Source: Taenia hydatigena (lineage: Eukaryota; Platyhelminthes; Cestoda; Cyclophyllidea; Taeniidae). From it: a stretch of DNA of 64,000 nt. The first letter of the stretch is position 1. The number at the start of each line of letters is the position of its first letter. Shown piece by piece: positions 1 to 10,024 of this stretch. Both the position numbers and the translations under genes were made by a program. Under the pieces are notes generated by a model that saw nothing but the letters and a program-made list of their open reading frames with translations, was not told the origin of the DNA and did no database searches. Where the stretch lies: NCBI GenBank assembly GCA_036345935.2, contig JADWOT020000004.1, positions 21,185,155 to 21,249,154 of the forward strand. The letters are read 5' to 3'.

Positions 1-415
1 AATGTGGAAGGTTGCGAGTAAGTACTTGTTAATCAGGAGAGATAAATGAATAGAATGAAGAAGGAAATTAATGGACATGCACCAAGGTCGTAGTTTCTTA
101 AGTTATTACACGTGTTGAAGTTAGCAGTTCTCAAGTACTTAAGATGAATTTTGTATGCTGCTGTTGTCGATCTCTTGGTTTCAGTGACTGCTGCTAATTG
201 ATGCTTCTTAAGGCCATTACAGGCTAGCATCCATGTCTGACTCACAGCTCCAAGCCATGCGAAAAAATTGACAACAGTGCGCATTGGGTAGTACATTGTT
301 AGTTTGGACTGTCAGTTCCGGTCAGGGTCACAGAGGTGTTTTTTTCGATTTCAACTTAGCAAATGCATAAAGAATTTGGTAAATGAGCACATCTACACGA
401 AATAAATGAGTGGTT

Positions 416-600
416 TGTAGTACTTTGTTTGTTAGAACTGCCGGTTTCTGTCAGGGTCACAGAGGTGGCCGTACTGCCCTAGCTGCGTGGGCTGGCCTCC
501 GGGCCATGCCAGCAGTCTATTTCCCTCTGTCCGGTGAATATATATATTCTACCCTGCCACTTTGCCTTCTTTTGTCTTAAGGGAGTCTCGGGACGCTACA
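416..600 (+). mobile_element. Solo LTR (LTR family 1) with 5 bp target duplication
   Basis: A 185 bp LTR that starts TGTAG and ends CTACA, a 5 bp inverted terminal match typical of LTR retrotransposons. It is flanked on both sides by TGGTT (411-415 and 601-605). The other copies of the host repeat (57248-57262 and its reverse at 19996-20010) contain the uninterrupted site GAGTGGTTCTTAAAAG, so the insertion and its target duplication are seen directly. No internal region or second LTR remains, so it is a solo LTR left by recombination. Confidence 0.93.
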
Positions 601-676
601 TGGTTCTTAAAAGATTCTAAAAAAGTTTAACAAGCCTTACGCAGACTTTTGCCTTTTGGCACAAACTAATTCCAAC

Positions 677-904
677 CGTGGAGGGTTCATCCTCACTCTC
701 CTGGTCACCCTTGATGGTAGAATTCTGTGTACGTTTAGACATCTTTAATATATAAAGTGGCTGATGAATACAGCTAGGCGAGATATGGAGTTCAAGCCGA
801 GGGCGTGTCACGCTAAAGGGAGTCCCCGCGCTGCTCCGTCAGGTGGTTCAGATTGACTTCCCGCCTCTGGCCTACAAAGCGCATTTAAAGGATTAAGTAT
901 TGCA
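677..904 (-). mobile_element. Short interspersed element, family 2 (228 bp)
   Basis: This block interrupts the large repeat between two copies of CCAAC (672-676 and 905-909). The empty site, ATTCCAACACTCG, is intact at 57330. Read on the minus strand it starts TGCAATACTT and ends CCTCCACG, close to TG...CA ends. A second copy lies at 10064-10290. Minus-strand bases starting TAGGCCAGAGG resemble an RNA polymerase III A box, and GGCTTGAACTCC weakly resembles a B box. It could therefore be a tRNA-derived SINE or a short LTR; the exact 5 bp duplication favours an LTR-type integrase. A short ATG frame (MSKRTQNS...) has no recognised homologue. Confidence 0.82.
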
Positions 905-1149
905 CCAACACTCGAAATTCATCGCTACAAAATGACATGCCACTCAACACACCAAACAATTAACTTTGACTGACCGCTTGTTTCCATGTATACGCACATT
1001 TTACGAAGCTTCAAATCAAAGTAAAACAGCATAAAACACGTTTTAAACAACAATGTTTGGTAAGAATACCTAACAACAATGTTAGGCGATAAGTTAGTTA
1101 GCATTAGCTTAGTTATGTCGGAATTCGCATAAAGCAATTAGAGTGGATT

Positions 1150-1324
1150 TGTAGTACTTTGTTTGTTAGAGCTACCGGTTTCGGTCAAGGTGATATAGGT
1201 GGCCGTACTGCGCTAGCTGGCCTCCGGGTCATGCCAGCAGCCTTTTTCCCTCTGTGTGTTGAATATATATTCTACCCTGGCATTCTGCCTTCTTTTGCCT
1301 TCGAGGGAGCCTTGGGACGCTACA
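1150..1324 (+). repeat. 5' LTR of the miniature element
   Basis: This LTR begins TGTAGTACTTTG and ends GGGACGCTACA. Compared with the solo LTR at 416 it lacks about 10 bp in the GCGTGGGCTG region. It is followed after one base by the primer binding site, which fixes it as a 5' LTR. Confidence 0.88.
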
Positions 1325-1325
1325 T

Positions 1326-1337
1326 TGGTGGCAGCGG
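1326..1337 (+). other. Primer binding site of tRNA-Leu type
   Basis: TGGTGGCAGCGG lies one base after the 5' LTR. It is complementary to a tRNA 3' end CCGCTGCCACCA. The tRNA-Leu(TAG) in this window (39839-39918) would end CCGCTGTCACCA once CCA is added, which pairs over all 12 positions if one G:U pair is allowed. Confidence 0.78.
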
Positions 1338-1800
1338 AAAGCGGACCCGACTCTACAGGGTTTTTATCCCGATCTCTACCGCCTGCGGTATGTTACAGCG
1401 GCGCGAAAGAAGTGCATGTGCTACGGATGGGCCACGAACGACGTCCACCTCCGGCATCTACCCCTTCTCCGTGTTCAACAAGAAAGCTATCAACAACTGA
1501 AGCGACACTAGCCATTGACCACCTGAAAAGTTTCGTCCCGAAGGGTACCCCTAATATATTTGCTTAAGGAGATCGGCGTGCTAACGCCTCCCTACGGACA
1601 TACTGATGGTCGGCAGAACCACTTGTTCTGGACTTTTTTTCCAAGCCAAACGAAACCCGAAGTGCAATGCACTGCCAAGAGGGATCACTGACATTGGTGT
1701 TAGGCATCGCCTCAATCGCGTCGAATGTCGGCGACTGGCATGGTTAGCTCGTGGGTGCTTGCTGCAGCACTGAGTATGTTGTGATGGCTGACGCGGGAGA

Positions 1801-1975
1801 TGTACCGAGGGGCGCGTCGGTTTCGGTCAAGGTGACAGAGGTGGTCGTACTGCGCTAGCTGCGTGGGCTGGCCTCCGGGCCATGCCAGCAGCCTAATTCC
1901 CTCTGTTCGTTGAATATGTATTCTACCCAAGCATTCTGCCTTCTTTTGCCTTCGAGGGAGCCTCGGGACGCTACA
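1801..1975 (+). repeat. 3' LTR of the miniature element
   Basis: It begins TGTACC directly after the purine-rich GCGGGAGA and ends GGGACGCTACA. From CGGTTTCGGTC (about 1818) onward it aligns with the other LTRs, and it keeps the GCGTGGGCTGG segment that the 5' LTR has lost. Its first bases do not match the family, which may reflect a small rearrangement. Confidence 0.8.
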
Positions 1976-4900
1976 GATTTTGCGTGCCATTGGCACTCAC
2001 AGTTCAATAGCTTTTATGGTGTTAATTATACGATTTCTTATGATAAGGGTGAGCTAGGTCTTCGTCTCCGTCTTTGTACACCATTTACCGCTCGTACTTA
2101 TAATTCTTTCGTGGATCTGGATGCCCGACATTAAACAGTTACTTTTCAGAGTGCAGTGTTTGTCGCTGTGTCCACATGCACTTGAGGAATTTGCGTTTTC
2201 ACCATAAGTCTACCAGTTGCCTTTGAACTACTCCAGAACAGGTTTGCCTCTAGTACCCAGCCGCATTCTTACCATCGCCGCTCTTTGTCTTGTCATTTTA
2301 TTGGGGGACCAGTCCTCGAGGTAAGGCGATGCGGGGTCGACTAGTAAGCAGGGTTTAGCTAGCTCACAGTACCCTCTTCTGTAAGAGGAAATACAGGCAG
2401 TGCTTTGCATAGGATTTTTATATTTCATAGGTGCTTCCAGGATCTGGATTGCTTGAAGCCTTGACTTTTGTATCCACTCCCGTCGACACATTTATGTGAC
2501 AGGCAGCTTTGTTCATTCGAACAGGTTGCACTTGTATCAAATTTCCCTATAACTGGGAAAATGGCGTTTAAAACGATAATGTAAATGCGAGATTCCTTTG
2601 GTTTCAGGATAGCGTTTGAGCGCTTTGTGTAGCAAAGCCTTACATCGAACACCTCTTGCTAGCTGCTTTGGTTTATTGCCTTCTGAGGCTTTCACTTAAC
2701 CTAATATGGAAACAGGCTAAGAAATTAAACAGCCATTAAGAGGGCAGAGGAGGTTGCTATTGTTTAAGGCACGTGGTATAGGAGCAAACCGCCTATCCGG
2801 CTTTTATTTCTGCTGCAGATTTTTCCGACAAAACAAAACGTCTCCTTAGTGAGGTAGGCGCTGTAAGCATGAATAACCCATAAACACCAAGAATTTCATA
2901 GAATTAATCCAAATACTTTTACCGGCTCACGGATTGTGGGTTTCAAGGTCTACTGACATCCCCTTACCCATAGCAGCGGTCTTGGCTATTGCTTTCCTAA
3001 GTTTACTCCGGACACGATCAACGTGGAATGGCACACGGCAGCCAATCAGCTTAAAGCCCCATTTTACCCATTCTATCTAGCGGTGGATGGCATAGTAACT
3101 TGACATTAGGATCCTTGACCACACCAGCATGCAAGGCTTTTTAAGGGAAAACGGATACGACCTAAAACCATGCGATCAATTAAGCCAGGACAAATAATGA
3201 TGCTTAAATATTTGGAAGAGCTGCAGTAAATAATAGGCAGTAAGTATTTAAGAACGAAGGAAAAAAGTCTGCATATTCGTATTCATGCTTCTGAATATGT
3301 TTGCCTCCGCGTATCCGGAATAGATTAATTTGCCTCTATTAGACTTAGACAATCTCTGCAGACTTTTAAGAAGAGGAAGAGGAGTGGAGGATGATCAGCC
3401 GGGAGAAACACGTTGAGGTTGACCAGTGTCCCGCAGTCGGTGTCTTATGGCAGATGAGGAGTGTATTCAACCACTGTAAATGAGCGCATTGGTCTAGTTC
3501 GCCATACACTCATGGCGCACCATTACACCTTGGGTCTGAGTGTAAATAAACACAGACATCTAGGTGTCCAACTGGACCATTTTGAAGTGCAGAGGGAAAG
3601 AGTTGCTCGTACTTATTTCGATATTTGCCTTTTTAAATTCTCTGTGTGGATTACAAGACGTGTAGGTCTGATTGGGACTACAGTCTTTAAATTTTTGTAT
3701 ATGATGGAATTCTACCGCTGCATGTGGCAAATGCGTCCGAGGCATTGCCTTGGCGTCTACAGCAATGGTGAAACATTTCGTTGGTGGTGCTAAGGTGTAG
3801 AAGCCGGGTACTCCGTAGCCTACACTCACCCGTAGACGATTTAACACCCGGGACACAAGTCAGACATTTCTGCTGTGGTAGAATCGTTCGAAAGTTTAAA
3901 ATGCTTCCAATTTCCTCCTAGCTGCGATAGTAACCGCCTTCTAGACCTGGTATTCATTTTGAGAACATTTAGCCAATTTGTGAAATGCTTGGGAGCCTTA
4001 TTAATCGTCTCTAGACGAATATGAACAAGACACGGATCCTCCTGCTTTCGGTTAAATCAATGTTTCTTCTCGAATGGCTCAGGTTTACTGACAAACTTTT
4101 TTATGTCGACATCGCTTATGTGGTATTAGATACACCTCTGGGCCACCTATCACTTGAAGTACCCCCTCTGACGTGTAGGCAAGTACGAAACACATTTATC
4201 AGGCTCCATCAATTTTTTAGGCCTGTAAGGCAGGTAAGAGAAAGAGAGTACGGTGAGAGTGCCACCTACCTGCCGTGCTTTTGAATGCTTGTGCATAGAC
4301 GGTGGCATGTACCTTTAAAGTCGCGATCACAGGTTACAATTGGAATTGCATCCAACACTTTACCGGCTCTCTGCCTATTGAAACACCAAGCGCTTTGCAA
4401 GTAGTCCTCGTCTAACGCATTTTTTACACAGCGTCTGCAAGTAACGCGTTTTGACGTGTAGGACTGCCGTCATGTGCCAGCTGGTTTGGTGCACAAATAA
4501 GCCAGCCGGATTGGCAGACTCAGAAGCGCATACACATGGCTTGCGGTAGCAGAAGTGCTGGCCACTTGAAGCCCGGGCAGCTTCTACTTTGGTGCCATGA
4601 CAGTTTAATCATGCTACTGGTTCTACTGCGAGAACTTGATGCTTCCCTGTGGCATCAAGGGTAACTTGGGGGAAGCGTGGTGGAATACCAGCACATACGT
4701 TGTTCCTTGTAAAGCCTCTAACGAGAGCCGGCATCTAGACAGACTAGTAGGATAGTGAATTCACAAAGATTCTGAGGGCTATTAAGCACTACGCGATGGT
4801 AAGGAGGTAAATCGGCTTCCCTCGTAGTGTTGACTGCACCATTAAGTTATCGGCAAAGCCAAAACGGTTGAATTTATTTGAAGGCGGAGAAAAAAGCTAT

Positions 4901-6701
4901 TCCTATGGCTGCCTCATTTTGGACTTCATTTTCAAAATGGAATATAGTGTTTTAATAAATGGATTTTGTGGCCACTTTTCCATTATCGGCGCACATATGT
5001 GACACACATTATTTGCCAGTTTACGATAACCGCTACAAACAGGTTGGATTGACTCTGAGGTCATTTTTCATACTATTTGCCGATATTGGATGGTAGAAGC
5101 CGCTTGACCTCTGAGACCTTGATAGTGTCAATGAAGCCTATACGATTGAGGATTTACATCTATGAAGAATTTTCGATCGTTCAGAAAAAGGGTACATCAA
5201 ACCGCCGAATCATCGAATGTTTTGGATTACATTCCACCGGCGAAATCATTTCTCTCCAGTAGATTTGTATTAGAGAGCATTTATTAAATTCATTAATTTG
5301 ACGATCGTAGGATAGGGATAATCTAACCTGGTTCAAAACTGACTTTTCTTTAACCCTCCAATGTGGAGAGGAGTGGGCGTGTTGGTGCGGAGGGGGAGGG
5401 TGAGAGGGGTGGACTTGCCACTTGCTCTCATCATCATTCCACACCTGCACGACGAACTGACGACCAATAACATAAAAGATTTTCAACCTCACCATCCCCT
5501 CGGCTTTGTTAAAATCGCACCAGATATTGGGAAGTGATGCTGGTGAAGGGAAACGGGTGGATGCCGCTGCATTCTAATCGTAGTTGTCCACTGCACCGGT
5601 GCTCGGGGGCCAAAATAATAATATATATCCGGGGGCAGATTCAGAGAGGGAGGGCGGTCCGGGATTTTGTAATGCGACGCAGATGCACGTTGTTTTCTGG
5701 CAAAGTAATTTACCTCGAATTGGGATAAATTATCACCCACGTGGGAGTTTTTAAAATCATGGACGGGGGCAAAGGTAGGCTTTAGAGGCGAACAGTTACT
5801 ATTGGAACCGATACCGCTTCTTTGTAGGATTAGGTCCTTCACTTGGGATAGGTAGAGCCGCGACAACTAGGCTAAACTCAATCCCTATCGTCCAAGCGTG
5901 ACATCGAGGTAGGAATACAGACGAGAGGATCACAAAGCATGCGTCGGTAAGGTGAGGTTACCCTACTTAGCCACGCACACCTTTCCAAGCTGCCACATTT
6001 GTCCTTGGTGCAAATTTTGAACCAATCAAGTTGAAGTTTTTGGCAAAACATAAAAGTCACATGATTCCTCTCCAATGTAAATCCAAAACTTTCGGCTAAA
6101 ATAGTTGATGCATCAATGAGAAGGAAATATTTAAAATTGGCACTACATACCCAGGTGCCGGGAAAAAAGGCGTTCACCGGAACCCGCCTCTATTCCAAAA
6201 CATCAATGCAAATACTCTATGTACGAGGTAATCGACAGCAAGACAAGTGTCCAAGTTTTAGCCAAACATCAAACTCAAACCGCTCAATTACCAAATCCTC
6301 TGGAGGCGATAAAATCTGAAAGTGGAACTGAACTTATCAATCCTCTTCACTACAGATAACGTCACTGCTTACACACACCTGAAGCTGGTTTCATCCGCCT
6401 TTATGCTATAGTACATCTACATTAGCCTCCCCATGAACTTTTACTTGCAACAAATCCTTTCACTTTGTTGCGTTAGGGACTCACCAAACACCCCAGTGGA
6501 AGCGAAATATGTTATTATGCACAAATTACATAATCATAAGCAAAAGTAGGTCGCCATCCACCACTTCGGCTGCATGATAAAAAGGGAGAGCATGGAACAG
6601 CAATAATTAGCTTTCTTTCGTGCAAAAAAATGAGTAGATGAAACTAACACTAAAAATGTTAATAATGACATTGGCAGTAACAACAGAATAAGCTTGGTCA
6701 G
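1976..6701. other. Intergenic; no gene recognised
   Basis: Open frames of 60-125 codons occur on both strands, but none shows a known domain, splice pattern or homologous copy within the window. A frame near 3930 reads like the 'RLLDLVF' stretch of some LINE endonucleases, but is too short to call. Confidence 0.5.
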
Positions 6702-6787
6702 TTAGTTGACCTTCTCGAAGTACGCCTTCGCCTTTTCAACATCAGGCTTCATGGAAGGTGATTCAGGAGTCCAGTTCGCGGGACAAA
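6702..6787 (-). CDS. PRDX3: Peroxiredoxin exon 3 (residues 198-225 and stop)
   Basis: The acceptor is TTTTTTGTAG|TTTGTCC, which completes the split Val codon. It encodes VCPANWTPE with the resolving Cys and the C-terminal helix AKAYFEKVN with the YF motif, then TAA. It is too short to be listed as an open frame and was found from the expected C-terminus. Confidence 0.93.
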
Positions 6788-8888
6788 CTACAAAAAACGC
6801 GGAGTTCAGATTGCACCTCCACTAACAGGATCTCGTTAGAAAAAACAACCACCACAGCATCTAACTAATTTCTTTCTGACCAAAACACAAAAAACACAGG
6901 AACGAAAATACCGTTACTAGACTAAGAAAATTCCACAACTGCTACATTAAGCTCAATCATTCAGTTGCAGATCACTCATCGCCCCTCAACATCAACCAAT
7001 CGGAACCCACGAAATTCCCAGTGTACCTTACAAAAGTGAAAAATACACTGAAAGTGCGGGAATTTGTAACAATTTACGCAACATTGCATTTAAGAGGTGT
7101 CAATTAATGTTTGCTCAGTGGCTATGTGAGGAAGGCTAAAAGTTAAACAAAAAACAATACCAGACGATGAAAAGCCATGTCGACGGGCAAATTTGATAGG
7201 ATAAAACAAAGAAACCACTCACAAGGAACAAATTAAGCGGCAACTGACAACGAGCACTCAGTAATAAGATACAGAGAGAGGGATTCGTCTTATTACGGAC
7301 GTATGCCATGAGATAGATCGTTTTATGCATACTTCGCCAAAGTGACAGACAGTAAAAGCGCGTGTATAGAATTGCACACGGTCAAGAAATTTGTCAATGG
7401 AGGCACAAGACCCGAACCCGATAGCTTTTTTGCACCAAACTAACACCTCGGCCAAACTACCAGACAGCACGGCACACCGCTCATCAGTAAGACTTAAATG
7501 GTGTGAATATTTTGAAGATGACCGTTACAAGATCGACTATGGCGGTGCCCAGAGTTCCCTGAACAAGAAGACTAGCCGTACTTTCAATCACTCATCCAGC
7601 ACATGAAAAGCCCCACTCATGTTTGACCAGCCTATAGCCCATCGTGCGGTAAACATTTACAGGAAGCGAACACTTCTGTGGAGAGGGTGAGCTTGGTCAT
7701 TCACAAACATGGGCAGAGCAAAAATAAAACAGTCTTCTATTTCAAAACTATCAGTTGTTGATCGAACGTTGGAGTGTGTTTGTCTATAATAATAATTGCC
7801 AGTTTAAAGAATAGATAAAGTAAACACTTCATGAAAGCTATCTTTTCATTCTTTAACAGTTAAAGGTTCATAAGGCGACAATAATGATAATGCTGTGGTT
7901 GTGAGGGGGAATAAGGCTCGAAGAAAGCAAAATTCCGTAAGGCAATGTAGATTCGGAATTAGCGATCAGAAGTCAGGTTTTCACCACTTGAAAGCAATTC
8001 TGTTTGGAACGTGCCAGGAGCATAGCAACAAAAGAGTAAGTACAGGAACCAATGCTTTCACCAGTAAATTCAAGTACTCATGCACTTAAAGCGGCGTAGC
8101 GATAGTCCAGAAAGTAGATACTTTGTGACAGCTAAGCCTGCAGCAGCAACCATGATGAAGAACACAACTAGAGGTGACAAAATCCACGGATAAAAGAAAT
8201 GCTTAAGCACCACTCACCTTCTCCATGTTCATCAACAAACTGGAATGCCTTAACAAGACGAAGAGTTTCGTCAACAGAACGACCGACGGGTAAGTCGTTG
8301 ATTGTCATACTGCGAATAATACCTTTTTGGTCAATAATGAAAAGTCCGCGGAGAGCCACACCAGCGTCCTCCAGTAAGACTTCATATTCCCGCGATATCT
8401 CCTTTTTGTAGTCGGCTAAAAGGGGATACCTTAAACCGCCCAACCCTCCTGCCTAAAGATACAAGATATCGCCGATCAAATACCAAATTTATGAAAGTAA
8501 AAGTAAGCTTAGTAACTGTGAAAGTGCTCACCTTCCGCGGCGTATTGATCCAAGAGAGATGACTGAAATGTGAATCTGTAGAAACGCCGACAATGCTGCA
8601 TCCGATTCTGATAAACTCATCAATGCGGTCAGAGAAGGCGATGAGCTCAGTTGGACAGACAAATGTAAAGTCCAGAGGATAGAAAAAAAGGACTAGATAC
8701 TTTCCAAGGTAGTTTCGCAACTCAATTTCCTTAAATTGACCGTCAACAACAGCAGTTCCAGCAAAATCAGGGGCTTTTTGCGTGACTTTTGCCGAGAAGC
8801 CACGGTACTGGAATGCTGGCACAATGCGTGTAGATGCGGAAAGCGAGGCGAAAAGTTTGGAACGAAGATGAGGCATAAGACGCTGCAT
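6702..8888 (-). CDS. PRDX3: Mitochondrial-type 2-Cys peroxiredoxin (Prx3-like), three exons
   Basis: A thiol peroxidase that reduces hydrogen peroxide with electrons from thioredoxin. Exons on the minus strand are 8888-8532, 8452-8218 and 6787-6702, all with GT...AG borders; introns are 79 and 1430 bp. The joined protein is 225 residues. It carries the peroxidatic Cys at about residue 78 in FVCPTE, the GGLG motif near 121-124, the resolving Cys at about residue 199 in VCPANW, and a YF motif at 220-221. These mark a typical 2-Cys enzyme; GGLG plus YF is associated with sensitivity to over-oxidation. The first 35 residues are rich in Arg, Ser and Leu with no acidic residues, which suggests a mitochondrial targeting peptide. 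The start MQRLMPH was chosen because an acceptor-like TTTCAG lies 4 bases upstream; an in-frame ATG at 8927 is the alternative. No frameshift or stop was seen. Confidence 0.95.
8218..8452 (-). CDS. PRDX3: Peroxiredoxin exon 2 (residues 120-197 and the first base of 198)
   Basis: The acceptor is CTTTAG|GCAGGA and the donor GAAG|GTGAGT (phase 1). It encodes [14 protein letters not shown] and ALRGLFIID, the family's conserved core, with the Arg of ALRG, and ends at FVDEHGE. The Ala in PRKAGG replaces the more usual Glu or Gln. Confidence 0.95.
8532..8888 (-). CDS. PRDX3: Peroxiredoxin exon 1 (residues 1-119)
   Basis: It encodes the presumed targeting peptide and the first half of the thioredoxin fold, including [13 protein letters not shown] with the peroxidatic Cys and ending SWINTPRK. 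The donor is AAG|GTGAGC after a complete codon (phase 0). Confidence 0.95.
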
Positions 8889-8891
8889 TGT

Positions 8892-8898
8892 TCTGAAA
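8892..8898 (-). promoter_or_regulatory. Acceptor-like site just before the peroxiredoxin ATG
   Basis: On the minus strand the bases read GATTTCAG|AACA then ATG, with a T-rich stretch further upstream. This fits either the 3' end of an intron after a non-coding exon or a spliced-leader trans-splice site, which is common in flatworms. It supports the ATG at 8888 over the one at 8927. Confidence 0.5.
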
Positions 8899-9852
8899 TC
8901 ACTAAACAATTTATAGAACAAATGCATTTAGAGGCGACTAGATCTTGAATATGAAGACAATCAACGATCAAACTGATTACATCAAGACCGACACCAAACG
9001 CAGGTAAAGAAACATATGTATTGCATCATTGCTACATGAAAGCTCATTAGAAAAACCCTTGACCAGCGACAACCAGGAGCACAATAACAGCAAAAAATAC
9101 CAGCTTCAGAGGAAGGAGTTATTGATTGAGACGTTTCAGCATGCATAGAGAACACTCTCCTGTGTCAAACCAGGTGACTAATAATAGCGTGAACCAGAGA
9201 CTAGTTTCTTGTTTGGTCAGCGCACTTGAGCATTTCGAGTGATACGATCAACAAACACCAATGAACCCGTCGATAAAACCCAACACTCATCACCAGACTT
9301 TAAAAGTATCTATGTGAGCAGAATCGAAACGGTGAGTCGCGTGATATCACCGATGAAAACCGACCTAGAGCACAAAACCACTGGCTTGCAAGATAACAAC
9401 TTAAACAAACAAAGACTTCAATTATGCCCTAAAACTTATAAATTTAATAATAAATATCAATTCGAGGACTGGTTTTAACGTTATAGCAAAGCTTATGTGA
9501 ACCATTCTTCTAAATGAGCAAATTAGTAATATCTATAAATCCCATGGAAAATGAGACTAATATTCAACTCTCATAAGGAGCAGAACTTGATAACGTCCCA
9601 GATAACCATCATTTTCAGTTTCAACAAAACGAAATTTTTTAGGAGTGCGTTAAGCTGGCATTTTTCTAAGCTTTTAAAGTTTAACATTTGTACAAATTTT
9701 GGTCCACAAAAGCTTTGCGGACTATTTCTTTCATTATTGCGAATTGACTCAAATGGCTCGAGAACGACTGGCGATTACGCAATATGTATTCTTCCAGAAT
9801 AACTTATGTAATAAGTCAGTTACAAAACCTTGTTGTTTGTCCGACTTCAGGT
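8899..9852. other. Upstream of peroxiredoxin; nothing recognised
   Basis: AT-rich non-coding sequence with no gene or repeat that I can name. It should hold the peroxiredoxin promoter, but no TATA box in a convincing position was found. Confidence 0.45.
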
Positions 9853-9957
9853 CTCGGTTTCGACCACTCGTCTGCATTGAGAGGACGGAACTCTGAGCCA
9901 TGCCAGTAGCCTCAGTTCCCTTCTTTTCTTAAAATATATACGCCTCAAGGTGCTATA
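9853..9957 (+). mobile_element. Degenerate LTR family 1 fragment
   Basis: CTCGGTTTCG, GAGCCATGCCAGTAGCCTCAG, TTCCCTTCTTTTCTT, and a final CCTCAAGGTGCTATA align in order with the LTR family, with internal deletions. It ends two bases before the next LTR start. Confidence 0.65.
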
Positions 9958-9959
9958 CT

Positions 9960-10024
9960 TGTAGTACCTTGTTTTTTGGAGCTACCGGTTCCGGTCAGGA
10001 ACACAAAGGTAGCCGTATTGCCCT
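9960..10024 (+). mobile_element. LTR family 1 head fragment (65 bp), forward
   Basis: It starts TGTAGTACCTTG and runs through GGTAGCCGTATTGCCCTA, the first third of the LTR. It is then joined to a reverse-oriented LTR, which forms a fold-back structure. Confidence 0.8.

Larger units (their letters stand above)
1..978 (-). repeat. Third, partial and rearranged copy of the large inverted repeat
   Basis: Bases 1-338 match 57544-57881 in the same direction, and so match 19377-19714 in reverse, almost without change. One visible difference is CATCCATG here against CATCTATG in the other two copies near 231. From 339 to 415 and again at 606-676 and 910-978 the sequence follows the reverse of about 20070 down to 19845. 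The copy is cut by an LTR (416-600) and by a second-family insert (677-904). The order of blocks differs from the arms: the block ending at 338 is joined directly to one that lies upstream of it in arm 2. It begins outside the window. Confidence 0.9.
1150..1975 (+). mobile_element. Miniature non-autonomous LTR element (TRIM-like), 826 bp
   Basis: The element has a 5' LTR (1150-1324), a 476 bp internal region (1325-1800) and a 3' LTR (1801-1975). A primer binding site follows the 5' LTR and a purine-rich GCGGGAGA precedes the 3' LTR. GATT lies on both outer edges (1146-1149 and 1976-1979), a likely target duplication. Internal frames encode no recognisable gag, protease, reverse transcriptase or integrase, so it would need enzymes from an autonomous relative, presumably of the Gypsy/CsRn1 kind known from flatworms. 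The first 20 or so bases of the 3' LTR differ from the 5' LTR, so that LTR may be damaged. An alternative is an internally deleted full-length element. Confidence 0.8.

Noticed and set aside
3890..4020. A frame reading DSNRLLDLVF, like the end of a LINE endonuclease domain
   Set aside because: Too short, with no reverse transcriptase motif or further LINE similarity around it.
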